Assembly (NCBI GenBank): GCA_946894095.1
Contig: OX335641.1
Span: 452,501 to 516,500, forward strand
DNA: 64,000 nucleotides
Reading direction: 5' to 3'
Source: Incurvaria masculella
Lineage: Eukaryota > Arthropoda > Insecta > Lepidoptera > Incurvariidae
Below are positions 1 to 10,555 of the stretch, in pieces. The notes beneath the pieces are model-generated. The model ran no database searches. It was not told the origin of the DNA and saw only the letters and a program-made list of their open reading frames with translations. Position 1 is the first letter of the stretch. Every line of letters begins with the position of its first letter. Made by a program: the position numbers and the translations under genes.

Positions 1-78
1 CACTGAGGTCGAAATAATAATAAGAACATTGAAATGTTTCTATATTTATAAAGAGATGCTTGTCCTGCATTGTACAGT

Positions 79-450
79 TCGTGGTGTAGGGGCTTGAGGA
101 CTCGCCTTTCATGCGAGAGGTTATGAGTTCAAATCCTCGCCCCGATCATGCATCACTTTCCATGATTCACACATCCCATGATTCAGAACACATGCAAAAC
201 TGTAGGTCCCCTTCCGCTACTAGGTGGTAGGGTTAAGACCGCCCGGGTTGGTACCACCGCATTGGATGAAACTATGGTTTAGGCGGCAATGAAAACTTGT
301 CCGTGTTTTCCGTTCAGTTCAGTATATCCATGCTTATAAAGGGAAGGTCCTTGCATAGCACTTAATTCTTTCGGCAAGGTGGTTTATTGGGCTAATATCA
401 TCGGTAGTCGAGTGGTATTAGCCATCCATGTCAGTTTGCATACAAAAAAG
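79..450 (+). repeat. SINE, tRNA-headed type, near full length
   Basis: The head GTGGTGTAGGGGCTTGAGGA with box-B-like GAGTTCAAATCC is followed by the shared body (TGTAGGTCCCCTTCC, TTGGTACCACCGCATTGGAT, CCGTGTTTTCC, GGGAAGGTCCTTGCATAGCA, TATTAGCCATCCATGTCAG) and an A-rich end. Slightly diverged head. Confidence 0.8.
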
Positions 451-1546
451 TTACCCGTAGGATAAACGGAGATTGAGAATGGTTGCTGAGATGAATTAAA
501 ATGTTGTACATATACTTGTAACTAAACCTAACCTAACCTAACTTGGAAAGCCTAATGAAACAATTCTAAGTTTCTACTTTTGTACCTATGATAGTGTGAT
601 TCTGTGTTCCATCGCAGGTAAGCACAGATAGAAAATAAATTGAAGAAGAAAAAAATTCAGCAGTTGATGGCACTTCAGTCCACCATGACCCAGATGGTTG
701 AGGACGTACTTAAGCATACATCGACCATAATCTTAGGCTAGAACAACAGACGGCGCTTGCGCACAGATACACAAATAAAACTGTCGAAATACTTGCTTGC
801 CAAACGACTTGTAACAAAACATGGGTTAGGACAGTGAGATCGAGAATCTTCCTATTCGATTTGTAGACTTATGACATAGTATTATAAGTATAATATTGCA
901 CTCGAGGTAAAAAACACACACGTAAAAAATCCTAGTCTTATTTATTATAGATAATTCAAATGTTCTCGTTTCTAGTATATAACAAAAGGGAAATAATGGA
1001 TTAAGGAATTAGGATTAGGTTAATTTTAATGCTTTATATCACTTGATTTTATACACACACCCAAATACATTCCGTAATGTGTCAATAATATTTTATAAAT
1101 TATTGAACCGATTTTTCAGAAGTTTTCAGGCTGAATTGTCATAATGTGTTATGGACGTGGACATGGATGGCACATACTACGCCTACTCTCATGCTATTAA
1201 TGTATTAGCCCAACGAATGACCTGGAAAATGTGTAGGTGCCATTCTAGGACCTTTCTATTGATATTTTGAAACACTTTCCAATGTCGCAACAGACAGTCG
1301 TAAACAGGTTTCTGCGAGTGCACCCACAGAGTTAGCAATGCACTCATGCTTGGGATTTAAGGTGGTTAGCAAGCCAGACTGCATGAAAACGAGGAAAGGA
1401 GTCAAATCCTCGTGAGGCAAATTTAACAGAATAAGTATTGCAGATATTGAGCTTGATATTAATGTTCCTGTGAAATATCCGGTAACTAGAATACTTTAAT
1501 GGTATAGAGATTCGAGTGGTATAGATTGAAGGCCTTTGTAATGCAG
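451..1546. other. Intronic/intergenic AT-rich sequence, no gene seen
   Basis: Apart from the short CCTAA run there is no repeat or exon I can support. Dys intron downstream of exon C. Confidence 0.6.
524..545 (-). repeat. Short interstitial telomere-like (TTAGG)n
   Basis: Three tandem CCTAA units plus a partial one; TTAGG is the usual insect telomere repeat. Too short to be a real telomere. Confidence 0.5.
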
Positions 1547-1785
1547 AAAAACCGGCCAAGTACGAGTCGGAGTCGTACGCATCTTTTTTACAAAAAAAAA
1601 CACGTTTTCATTATTGTCTGTTTGTTATTACAGCGGGAAAATAAATATACACTCTGTGAAAAATTCAGCTGCATGCCTATTACGGTTCTTGAGATACAGT
1701 CCTGTGACAGAAGGACGGACGGACGGACAGAGGAGGCTTAGTAATAGGGTTCCGTTAATACCCTGTGGGTACGGAACCCTAAAAA
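1547..1785 (+). repeat. GGAC/TTCCG lepidopteran interspersed repeat, copy 1
   Basis: Starts AACCGGCCAAGTACGAGTC and ends GGGTACGGAACCCTAAAAA, with an internal GGACGGACGGAC tract and CAGCGGGAAAATAAATA. The ends carry GGGTTCCGTA/TACGGAACCC inverted motifs. No coding capacity; a very common family in Lepidoptera by my recollection, class unassigned. Confidence 0.85.
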
Positions 1786-1859
1786 GTAAGCAGTCAATAA
1801 CTTCACTGTGACCCCAACAAAAACACCGCCTTTCATTGGGACCAATCCTCTGACTGTCC

Positions 1860-2070
1860 CCAAAGCAGCTCGGGTGCGTTTGCGCAAACGCGGAGTGTTA
1901 CAAAAATAAAACAAAACGAGCGAAGTGCGTGCGTGCGCGTGGCGGCGGGGTCGTGGGGAGGGGAGGGGAGGGAGCGGGCAAGACTAGGAGCTGCGCGCGC
2001 ATTGTATGCTAAGTAATGTGTGAGAGAGCGTGTCCCCCGTCGCAGGTGATGACACGCGATTGGCTTACAT
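1860..2070. promoter_or_regulatory. GC-rich patch with G4-forming run
   Basis: Strong local contrast with AT-rich surroundings. It contains GCGTGCGTGCGCGTGGCGG and GGGGAGGGGAGGGGAGGG (1955-1972), a textbook G-quadruplex pattern, plus CGCGCGCATTG. It lies 2.6 kb downstream of dys exon C in the gene's intron. A regulatory role is inference only. Confidence 0.35.
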
Positions 2071-2103
2071 GCAGACCGCAGGGAAGGCATCACTGTCAGT
2101 CAA

Positions 2104-2460
2104 GCCAGCCTCGGTAGGTCTGTGATGCGACGATGGTTAAATGTTCGATCATCGACGTCGGGGTCTAGATGGGAGACTGTTCAACCGTTAAGACTAAACT
2201 TGGTTCGGATTCCATGTAAAACTGTAGGTCTCCTTCCTCGGTACGGTTAATCCTGCCCAGGTTGGTACCATGGCTTTGAATGGAATGGTCGAAGCGACAT
2301 TGAAAGTTGGCCATATGTTTGGTGGCATGTAGCTGTGCAATATAAGGAAGATCCTGGCATGGCGCCTAGTTGCCGTGTATTGTTTTGGGCTAATATCTTG
2401 ATAGTAGCAGGTATGGTGTTAGTTATTATGTCGACCGACCTTGTCCAGTTACTCAAAAAA
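2104..2460 (+). repeat. SINE, 5S-rRNA-headed type
   Basis: The head AGCCTCGGTAGGTCTGTG with GGTCTAGATGGGAGACTG recalls the C box of 5S rRNA (TGGATGGGAGACCG). It is followed by the same body as the tRNA-headed SINEs (GTAGGTCTCCTTCC, TTGGTACCATGG, GGAAGATCCTGGCATGGC) and an A-rich end. Confidence 0.75.
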
Positions 2461-4661
2461 GTTAAGCCGATTTACGGGTTAATCTGAGTCTTTGATAGTG
2501 AGAACTAAACAAGCGAATTTCAGGAAAATCCGTAAAGTTAATAAAAAATAGTTAAGCGCGGCATATGGCATAAACCAGGACTTTTTAGGGGGGTTGCGAA
2601 ATCCGTGCAGGCCAATCAGTTCTTCTTCAATACTCGAGATATGATTGATATACACTTTGGTGCATGTATGTGCATGTGTTTGATGGAGTTATATTAAGCT
2701 GAATTCACAAATTTAATCCACCCGAAAATCGGATTCAGATGACGTATTTTAAAACATGCCGCAGTTATCATAAATGGTTACAAAATACTAAAATTGTCTA
2801 TATCTTTATTATTTTTACATATTCTATCTATTAATTTAATAAAATTTTTTATCAACTTGTTTAAGAGTTAATGATTGTTTAGATTATAATTGAATTTAAC
2901 CAAATGAAACTTTGAGGTATTCTAATTTTATTCGCCGTAGCGTCATAACCTCTATATTCATGCGTTGGTATGAAATTTATTATGATCTAAAATAGTCAAT
3001 AACACGTTTTCGTGCGAAAGATAATAGCAAAACTTTAGCTTTTCGGGGTGAAAAATCACTATAGACATCGAGCCATGTAAGCTTGCCCTTGCAGAGTGCG
3101 TTCGAAAACAATCGTCACATCTCCGCTTCTGTCGGTGGCTTCTTATTATTTTATGCTGATTCACGTCAAGAGGCTTTCGAGAATATGACGCCCTTGGCTA
3201 ACAAACGGGTCTGATTTAATCTTATACCACACTAGAGACAGATGGGATTGATGACACATGCGGGGGGCAACTACACGGCAAGTCCGAGAGAAAGGATCTG
3301 TCGTAAATACATGAAAAAAGCCAGCTCAATTTCTCCAGTGAGATACGATTCCTAATACTACAACCACCGTTTGATATATAAGCCCAACACACCACATTCC
3401 CAAAGAAAAGAGGTGTATGCTATGCCAGGCTGATCCCTTTATAAACACGGCTGCTTCGATCATCTTTAGAATGCGACGCGATCGTTGAGCGGGCGAACTC
3501 ACGTCCAACGAGAAGCACCACGTCACGCCGATGCGTCGGTAGGGAACCTATCTACCCCGGTACCAGAAGAAGTGGCCCTCGCACAACCGCCGACACTCCA
3601 CGCGTAGTATTTCGCGTAGTATTCACGCCTACACGGCAGGCACTACCGAGGTAAGGAGTTAACGCGTGGCACTACTTATATGAACATGGCTCCGAAATAG
3701 GACAGTTAAGTTTACGCCACGGACTTGAGTAAAAAAAATTAATGCATATCGTTCCCAAAACCGGGCTGGAATTGTACAAGACTGCTTAGCTAGGATGAAA
3801 TTATTTTATATTAAAAATATGACAAATGCACATAAATGTCGATGTGAAGATATCGGTTGTATTTGAGCTGGCTTATAAAACGACGAAAAGAACAAGAAAT
3901 AAGAATTTTGACGTAATCGCTTAACGTAAAATGACTTCTATCTGTAAATAATGTAAGCTGCTCCACTTCGTAGAAATACGTAATTGGAACCAAATCTGCC
4001 AAGTGTCACTTAAATGTCAACTATAAAAATTCCAAAAACTACGTAAATTTTAAATAGATTTGGTAAAATTGAAATATGAGTTGATAATGATTTAGATAGA
4101 ACTTGTTTACATAGTTTTGTTCAAACAACAATTTAAGTACTATCGTGAGTTAATAATTAAGTTTATTGTAACACTTTTATACTACTAGAGAGAAGATTGG
4201 TTATTTATTCTAAAATGGTTTATTTAATAGGGCCCGCTGGGACCGCATCGGTTGCCACTGCGTGGCGAGTACCAAAGCAATATGTTGAGGTCACAGGACA
4301 TACTGAATGAATCGTTACATATCGGCGTCAAGGGAAATAACTTCTCCCTTTGCATATGACATTGGGACCGCTGTATGATAAGCGGCTAAATAGAATGACT
4401 ACATATTCCATAACTATAGGTTTAAGCATGATTTATTTTGTTTGATAATTTGTTTGTGTGACTGTTTAAATCCAAAATAAATGAAAAAAAAAACACATAT
4501 CATGCACAGATAACATAAGGCGTGAAAATAATACCTCGGTTATTTCAATGTTTTCAACCAATTGAACGTCTACTCACTACTCTCTTTGTATCGTAATGAC
4601 GATACTATATTAATGACATTTAATAAACCAGAAAATATTGTAACAATACAAAACTACTCAC
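2461..4661. other. Dys intron downstream of exon C, no gene seen
   Basis: AT-rich except 3470-3690, which is GC-richer and holds a direct repeat CGCGTAGTATT twice (3602-3624). One decayed SINE fragment at 3375. No PAS-B exon could be found on the minus strand. Confidence 0.6.
3375..3485 (-). repeat. Degenerate SINE fragment
   Basis: GCCCAACACACCACATTCCC, ATGCCAGGCTGATCCCTTTA and GCTTCGATCATC follow the body order with changes. Confidence 0.55.
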
Positions 4662-4846
4662 TTATTATCTATGTGTAGGATCTTCATGTCCATTGTGTGT
4701 ATTGTGGTAAAGACGTTAGTAGCGCCGTGTACAACGCACTCCCGCGTCTCCGGCATGGCGAGCGGCGTGCAGGCCGCCAGGAACACCGGCTCGTTGCGGC
4801 TGCAGAGCGGCAGGTACGAGACGAAGTGGCCCCGCACCAGCACCAC
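4662..4846 (-). CDS. dys: dysfusion exon C, end of PAS-A and linker toward PAS-B (internal exon)
   Basis: The shortest form of this exon runs from 4846 (after acceptor CTCTCACCGACAG) to 4662 (donor GTGAGT at 4661-4656), 185 nt. It encodes VVLVRGHFVSYLPLCSRNEP, VFLAACTPLAMPETRECVVH, then GATNVFTTIHTMDMKILHIDN plus two bases of a split codon. This matches the strands closing PAS-A and the segment entering PAS-B of Dysfusion. It joins exon B in phase 0 (...GDQK/VVLV...). It is the only copy with the native 3' part (NVFTTIH onward) and the donor. Nineteen more copies of its 5' part, each with the acceptor, lie upstream to 7721, so the real 5' end of this exon in mRNA could be any of 20 acceptors at 150 bp steps (exon start at 4846 up to 7696). 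The following PAS-B exon is not in the remaining left 4.6 kb. Confidence 0.92.
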
Positions 4847-7721
4847 CTGTCGGTGAGAGGAGTTATTAGTGGCGCCGTGTACAACGCACTCCCGCGTCTC
4901 CGGAATGGCGAGCGGCGTGCAGGCCGCCAGGAACACCGGCTCGTTGCGGCTGCGGAGCGGCAGGTACGAGACGAAGTGGCCCCGCACCAGCACCACCTGT
5001 CGGTGAGAGGAGTTATCAGTGGCGCCGTGTACAACGCACTCCCGCGTCTCCGGAATGGCGAGCGGCGTGCAGGCCGCCAGGAACACCGGCTCGTTGCGGC
5101 TGCAGAGCGGCAGGTACGAGACGAAGTGGCCCCGCACCAGCACCACCTGTCGGTGAGAGGAGTTATTAGTTGCTCCGTGTACAACGCACTCCCGCGTCTC
5201 CAGCATGGCGAGCGGCGTGCAGGCCGCCAGGAACACCGGCTCGTTGCGGCTGCAGAGCGGCAGGTACGAGACGAAGTGGCCCCGCACCAGCACCACCTGT
5301 CGGTGAGAGGAGTTATTAGTGGCGCCGTGTACAACGCACTCCCGCGTCTCCGGAATGGCGAGCGGCGTGCAGGCCGCCAGGAACACCGGCTCGTTGCGGC
5401 TGCGGAGCGGCAGGTACGAGACGAAGTGGCCCCGCACCAGCACCACCTGTCGGTGAGAGGAGTTATCAGTGGCGCCGTGTACAACGCACTCCCGCGTCTC
5501 CGGAATGGCGAGCGGCGTGCAGGCCGCCAGGAACACCGGCTCGTTGCGGCTGCAGAGCGGCAGGTACGAGACGAAGTGGCCCCGCACCAGCACCACCTGT
5601 CGGTGAGAGGAGTTATTAGTGGCGCCGTGTACAACGCACTCCCGCGTCTCCGGAATGGCGAGCGGCGTGCAGGCCGCCAGGAACACCGGCTCGTTGCGGC
5701 TGCAGAGCGGCAGGTACGAGACGAAGTGGCCCCGCACCAGCACCACCTGTCGGTGAGAGGAGTTATCAGTGGCGCCGTGTACAACGCACTCCCGCGTCTC
5801 CGGAATGGCGAGCGGCGTGCAGGCCGCCAGGAACACCGGCTCGTTGCGGCTGCAGAGCGGCAGGTACGAGACGAAGTGGCCCCGCACCAGCACCACCTGT
5901 CGGTGAGAGGAGTTATTAGTGGCGCCGTGTACAACGCACTCCCGCGTCTCCGGAATGGCGAGCGGCGTGCAGGCCGCCAGGAACACCGGCTCGTTGCGGC
6001 TGCAGAGCGGCAGGTACGAGACGAAGTGGCCCCGCACCAGCACCACCTGTCGGTGAGAGGAGTTATTAGTGGCGCCGTGTACAACGCACTCCCGCGTCTC
6101 CGGAATGGCGAGCGGCGTGCAGGCCGCCAGGAACACCGGCTCGTTGCGGCTGCAGAGCGGCAGGTACGAGACGAAGTGGCCCCGCACCAGCACCACCTGT
6201 CGGTGAGAGGAGTTATTAGTGGCGCCGTGTACAACGCACTCCCGCGTCTCCGGCATGGCGAGCGGCGTGCAGGCCGCCAGGAACACCGGCTCGTTGCGGC
6301 TGCAGAGCGGCAGGTACGAGACGAAGTGGCCCCGCACCAGCACCACCTGTCGGTGAGAGGAGTTATTAGTGGCGCCGTGTACAACGCACTCCCGCGTCTC
6401 CGGAATGGCGAGCGGCGTGCAGGCCGCCAGGAACACCGGCTCGTTGCGGCTGCAGAGCGGCAGGTACGAGACGAAGTGGCCCCGCACCAGCACCACCTGT
6501 CGGTGAGAGGAGTTATTAGTGGCGCCGTGTACAACGCACTCCCGCGTCTCCGGAATGGCGAGCGGCGTGCAGGCCGCCAGGAACACCGGCTCGTTGCGGC
6601 TGCAGAGCGGCAGGTACGAGACGAAGTGGCCCCGCACCAGCACCACCTGTCGGTGAGAGGAGTTATTAGTGGCGCCGTGTACAACGCACTCCCGCGTCTC
6701 CGGCATGGCGAGCGGCGTGCAGGCCGCCAGGAACACCGGCTCGTTGCGGCTGCAGAGCGGCAGGTACGAGACGAAGTGGCCCCGCACCAGCACCACCTGT
6801 CGGTGAGAGGAGTTATTAGTGGCGCCGTGTACAACGCACTCCCGCGTCTCCGGAATGGCGAGCGGCGTGCAGGCCGCCAGGAACACCGGCTCGTTGCGGC
6901 TGCAGAGCGGCAGGTACGAGACGAAGTGGCCCCGCACCAGCACCACCTGTCGGTGAGAGGAGTTATTAGTGGCGCCGTGTACAACGCACTCCCGCGTCTC
7001 CGGAATGGCGAGCGGCGTGCAGGCCGCCAGGAACACCGGCTCGTTGCGGCTGCAGAGCGGCAGGTACGAGACGAAGTGGCCCCGCACCAGCACCACCTGT
7101 CGGTGAGAGGAGTTATTAGTGGCGCCGTGTACAACGCACTCCCGCGTCTCCGGCATGGCGAGCGGCGTGCAGACCGCCAGGAACACCGGCTCGTTGCGGC
7201 TGCAGAGCGGCAGGTACGAGACGAAGTGGCCCCGCACCAGCACCACCTGTCGGTGAGAGGAGTTATTAGTGGCGCCGTGTACAAGGCACTCCCGCGTCTC
7301 CGGCATGGCGAGCGGCGTGCAGGCCGCCAGGAACACCGGCTCGTTGCGGCTGCAGAGCGGCAGGTACGAGACGAAGTGGCCCCGCACCAGCACCACCTGT
7401 CGGTGAGAGGAGTTATTAGTGGCGCCGTGTACAACGCACTCCCGCGCCTCAGGAATGGCGAGCGGCGTGCAGGCCGCCAGGAACACCGGCTCGTTGCGGC
7501 TGCAGAGCGGCAGGTACGAGACGAAGTGGCCCCGCACCAGCACCACCTGTCGGTGAGAGGAGTTATTAGTGGCGCCGTGTACAACGCACTCCCGCGCCTC
7601 AGGAATGGCGAGCGGCGTGCAGGCCGCCAGGAACACCGGCTCGTTGCGGCTGCAGAGCGGCAGGTACGAGACGAAGTGGCCCCGCACCAGCACCACCTGT
7701 CGGTGAGAGGAGTTATCAGTG
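4722..7721 (-). repeat. dys: 20 x 150 bp tandem array of the dys exon C acceptor and 5' coding part
   Basis: The phrase GCGCCGTGT recurs at 4722, 4872, 5022 and so on to 7722, exactly every 150 bp, giving 20 units that differ by only a few substitutions each. In transcript direction a unit holds a branch-point-like ACTAATAAC, a short pyrimidine tract, acceptor CACCGACAG, then 43 codons of exon C (VVLVRGHF to VHGAT). Read straight through, the intronic part encodes N/D-NSSHRQ, so the whole array is one open frame of 50-residue modules with no stop. Two other frames are also open, a trivial result of a 150 bp period. Variable sites include ATG/ATT in the LA(M/I)PET codon, AAT/GAT before NSSHRQ, and TGC/CGC in PLCSR. 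Only the unit at 4722 leads into the native exon end and donor. Confidence 0.97.
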
Positions 7722-7965
7722 GCGCCGTGTAAAATGCTTTCCAGTGTCTCCGGCACGGAAAAGAGGCGTGCAGGCCTTCAGGAATATAGGCACGTTGCTG
7801 CTGAAAAGCGGACGGTACGAGACGAATTGGCTACGCACTAACACTGAGAAGAGGTCAGTTGCTCCGTGTACAATGTACCCTCCCGTCTCCGGGCCGTCTA
7901 CAGGCCGCCAAGAACACTGGCTCGTTCCGGCTGGCGGCGGCTCGGCTTATCCTTTCGGTCAATTG
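7722..7965 (-). repeat. Decayed copies of the 150 bp exon C unit at the upstream edge of the array
   Basis: Beyond the last perfect unit, about 1.5 more units remain recognisable, with many substitutions and small indels. One spans roughly 7722-7860, with TGCAGGCCTTCAGGAATA and GTACGAGACGAATTGG resembling the array. A second spans roughly 7861-7965, with CCTCCCGTCTCCGG and CAGGCCGCCAAGAACAC. The first still has an acceptor-like CTCTTCTCAG, but its frame relative to the array is shifted and meets a stop, so it is not a usable in-frame exon start. The variant TTGCTCCGTGTAC seen here also occurs inside the array at 5169-5181. Confidence 0.85.
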
Positions 7966-8047
7966 ACGTAGCCTTAGAGTTAAAGGAACCTAAGAATTAT
8001 TTATATTTTGTGCCTGTGTGTATTAACCCAATGTTTGGTAGATTGTT

Positions 8048-8172
8048 TATTGTAACTGGACATTGAGAGATAATACCAACAGTCATGACATTAGCCTAAC
8101 ACACCACATGGTAACTAGGTGCCATGCCAGAACCTTTCTTATATTGCTCAGCTCCATTGAACTGGATATAGA
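8048..8172 (-). repeat. SINE 3' fragment
   Basis: ACACACCACATGGTAACTAG followed by GTGCCATGCCAGAACC and TCCATTGAACTGGAT matches the shared SINE body. Confidence 0.7.
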
Positions 8173-8616
8173 TGAGGTAACATTTACGTACTTGTTTATT
8201 GTCCGAAGGAACGCATTGATGCTTCCAATTTACTAAAATCGTTCGTAGATTGGGATCGGATGAAGATCGAACGAATGTTTGGCACGACTGCCTATGATAC
8301 AGAGTTGCACATATATACTTACTTTGGATTAAATGTTACCGGTACAAACTCCGGTCGAGTCAGCTATCTCAACTGTTGATCCGGATGCGTTCGGCCTTGA
8401 CGATCACATTATTGTAACAGACTGGCTCTTTTATACACTCGGTATAGATCGACATACTCGGTGGCGAATGTCGGAACTAATCGACGCCATTTTAAAATGT
8501 CAAAATGGCGACGCTTCCACTTTGATATCTGACATCACCTAAAATACCTGGATCCATTGTTTTGAATTCGGAACATGTACAACATTTAAATTGAGTAAAT
8601 ACTTAATTATTTAGGG

Positions 8617-8888
8617 ATATACAGTGTATAATTTTACTTCTTTCCGATGTTCGTCTACCACGTTGCGGGCATCATCAGCATAGTTTGTAGGGATAATTTC
8701 CACGCCCAACGACGTGCTGTGTCACTAACCACATCTGTAACTGAACCTACCTACAGCTACAATCTCCGCAGCTGAGTTCTGACTGGACGACGCGTCAGAG
8801 GTCCTCGAGGTCGCGCCGCCATCTTGATGATGTCCGCAACGTGGTGGACGAAACGTCGGAGAGAAGTAAGCTTTTACACTGTGTATAC
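8617..8888. mobile_element. Foldback/MITE-like element with about 60 bp imperfect inverted repeats
   Basis: Left ATATACAGTGTATAATTTTA, CTACCACGTTGCGGGCATCA. Right TTGATGATGTCCGCAACGTG, GTGGACGAAACGTCGGAGAG, TTACACTGTGTATAC is its imperfect inverse. No gene inside. Confidence 0.75.
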
Positions 8889-9147
8889 GTCAACATTAAG
8901 TATTATGTCGAACAATAGTGAAGATCTAAATATACATATTAAATACCTCTCCAGTTTGGAAATGGAGCAAGGAAAACAGTTAAGGAGAAACGTTAAACCT
9001 GGTCACATGAATGTATGCAACTAGAAACCCATGAATTATTGTATTTATGAACATCTATGCTTTCTTTTTTGGGATATCAACTAGAAATGCAATGCGTTTA
9101 ACTATGGTCGAGGTTTTCCACGCAAAATGTTTCTCAATTTATTTTTC

Positions 9148-9215
9148 GGCAATTGATTTCCATTTAGTTCAATGTAACCGTGCCATATAAGGAAGTTTCT
9201 GGCATGGTTATTGTT
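9148..9215 (+). repeat. Short SINE fragment
   Basis: TTAGTTCAATGTAACCGTGC and CATATAAGGAAGTTTCTGGCATGG match part of the shared SINE body. Confidence 0.5.
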
Positions 9216-10396
9216 AGTAACACCACCGGAACCGCTATCTGCAAGCTCAAGAACTCCGTCGATCTATGCTGCTAGTCGATTGTCATTGCTGGGAGCGCTA
9301 AGCAGCGATGAAATACTCAATTCAATGATCAACCTCTTTGTAAAAACTCACAATGGCCCGTTCTGTGGCCAAGTCTAACGAAACAAAGCCCCTAAAAGGA
9401 AAATAGCAGATTCTAAGCGAGCAATGAGAACATTGACGTAAGAAGCCACCATTCATTAAGAGGCCCGCGCTCATCATTGGGAGGTTGCTGCTGGTTGATT
9501 AGGACAGATGTTCGTAACATCGCTTTGAATTCTTATCTCCGTGCTCGACGTGTGACTACAATAACGGATGCTTAAAAAACTTTATAAATAATTGTAATGG
9601 TTATCTTTCTCATTCCACATTTAATCGCGATTTTCAGTTCGTCCCATAGCAGGACATTTCCGTAAGAAAATATTAAAAAAAAAAAACCTGTTCCGAGACC
9701 TGCTCAGAAAATGTGTTTTGCCTTGTCTGGGTGGGATTCAATTGAACATTTATTTAAATATGAAAATACGGATAACTCATGAATGCGTATGAATTATTAC
9801 ATGGAACTATTTTCACTCTGTCGTAAATTAAGTATTTGCATACATCCTCTGTACGTTTTTTAATTATTTAAAGACAACAGAATCTCGGCAAACGATACGA
9901 TGATATTCAGTTTAGGAATACGCAAGGTGCCAAGCTGTACGTCTTGATGTTGCAACAGTTTGCCCTCCGTTTGTCCTTAGCCGCCTTTTAACAAAACGCC
10001 TGGGGCGCGAAACATTCTGACAAAACCATTGTTTTATTCATTGTGACCTCTTTAAAATGACCAAAGTTAATCTGCAGACCGACGGAGCTCCGGCGACATT
10101 AGGCAAAGGTTTATTGAGTTTTGATGTCTGCGTCGAATGGTGATTGTTCGATACGGCGCTCGAGTAAGTTCGAGTTGAAATATAAAGGCATTCTAAAGTT
10201 AAGTCACCAAATGATTGATGTTGATGTTCACATAGCTAACATGGACGCTTGGTACCATCGTATCATTCGTCTCATGTGATTACATAACTTCGAAGGACCT
10301 GACTGCAAGGCGAAATTAAAGATGACGAAAAAATGTATTGCATCAAAGATTATTTTCAGATTGATTTACATTGTTTTACTGGCATTCTTTTTTGTG

Positions 10397-10555
10397 GCAT
10401 AAGGCTTACGCCAGGACCCTCACATAAGAGGTGACCGACGATCCCTGCCGGTGTACGAACGTTTACGGAGACTGTGAAAAACATGCCGGCCAGCCAGGTG
10501 CTTCCTCATGCCATGTTTGAAGGACCCCAGGTTGAACTTAGAGGGATATACCTCT
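10397..10555 (-). mobile_element. LINE 3' fragment, same family as 21622-21965
   Basis: Reverse complement of the AGGTGCTTCC...CATGCCGGCCAG...GGACCCCAGGTTG segment, matching the YNLGSFKHRV/KKHLAGR tail. Degenerate. Confidence 0.6.

Noticed and set aside
80..150. tRNA gene near the left end
   Set aside because: It has A- and B-box-like motifs but no cloverleaf, and it continues into the dispersed SINE body.
4722..7721. CRISPR-like or satellite interpretation of the 150 bp array
   Set aside because: Units are contiguous without unique spacers, and their sequence is coding exon plus acceptor of dys, so it is a tandem exon duplication.
4722..7721. Mutually exclusive exon cluster (Dscam-like)
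   Set aside because: Only the last unit has a donor. The other units have an acceptor but no confident donor, so they cannot behave as separate cassette exons; alternative acceptors fit better.
4684..7732. Two further roughly 1000-codon frames across the exon C array (one on each strand)
   Set aside because: A 150 bp period keeps any stop-free frame of one unit open over all 20 units. Only the frame continuing dys exon B/C has PAS homology and splice context.
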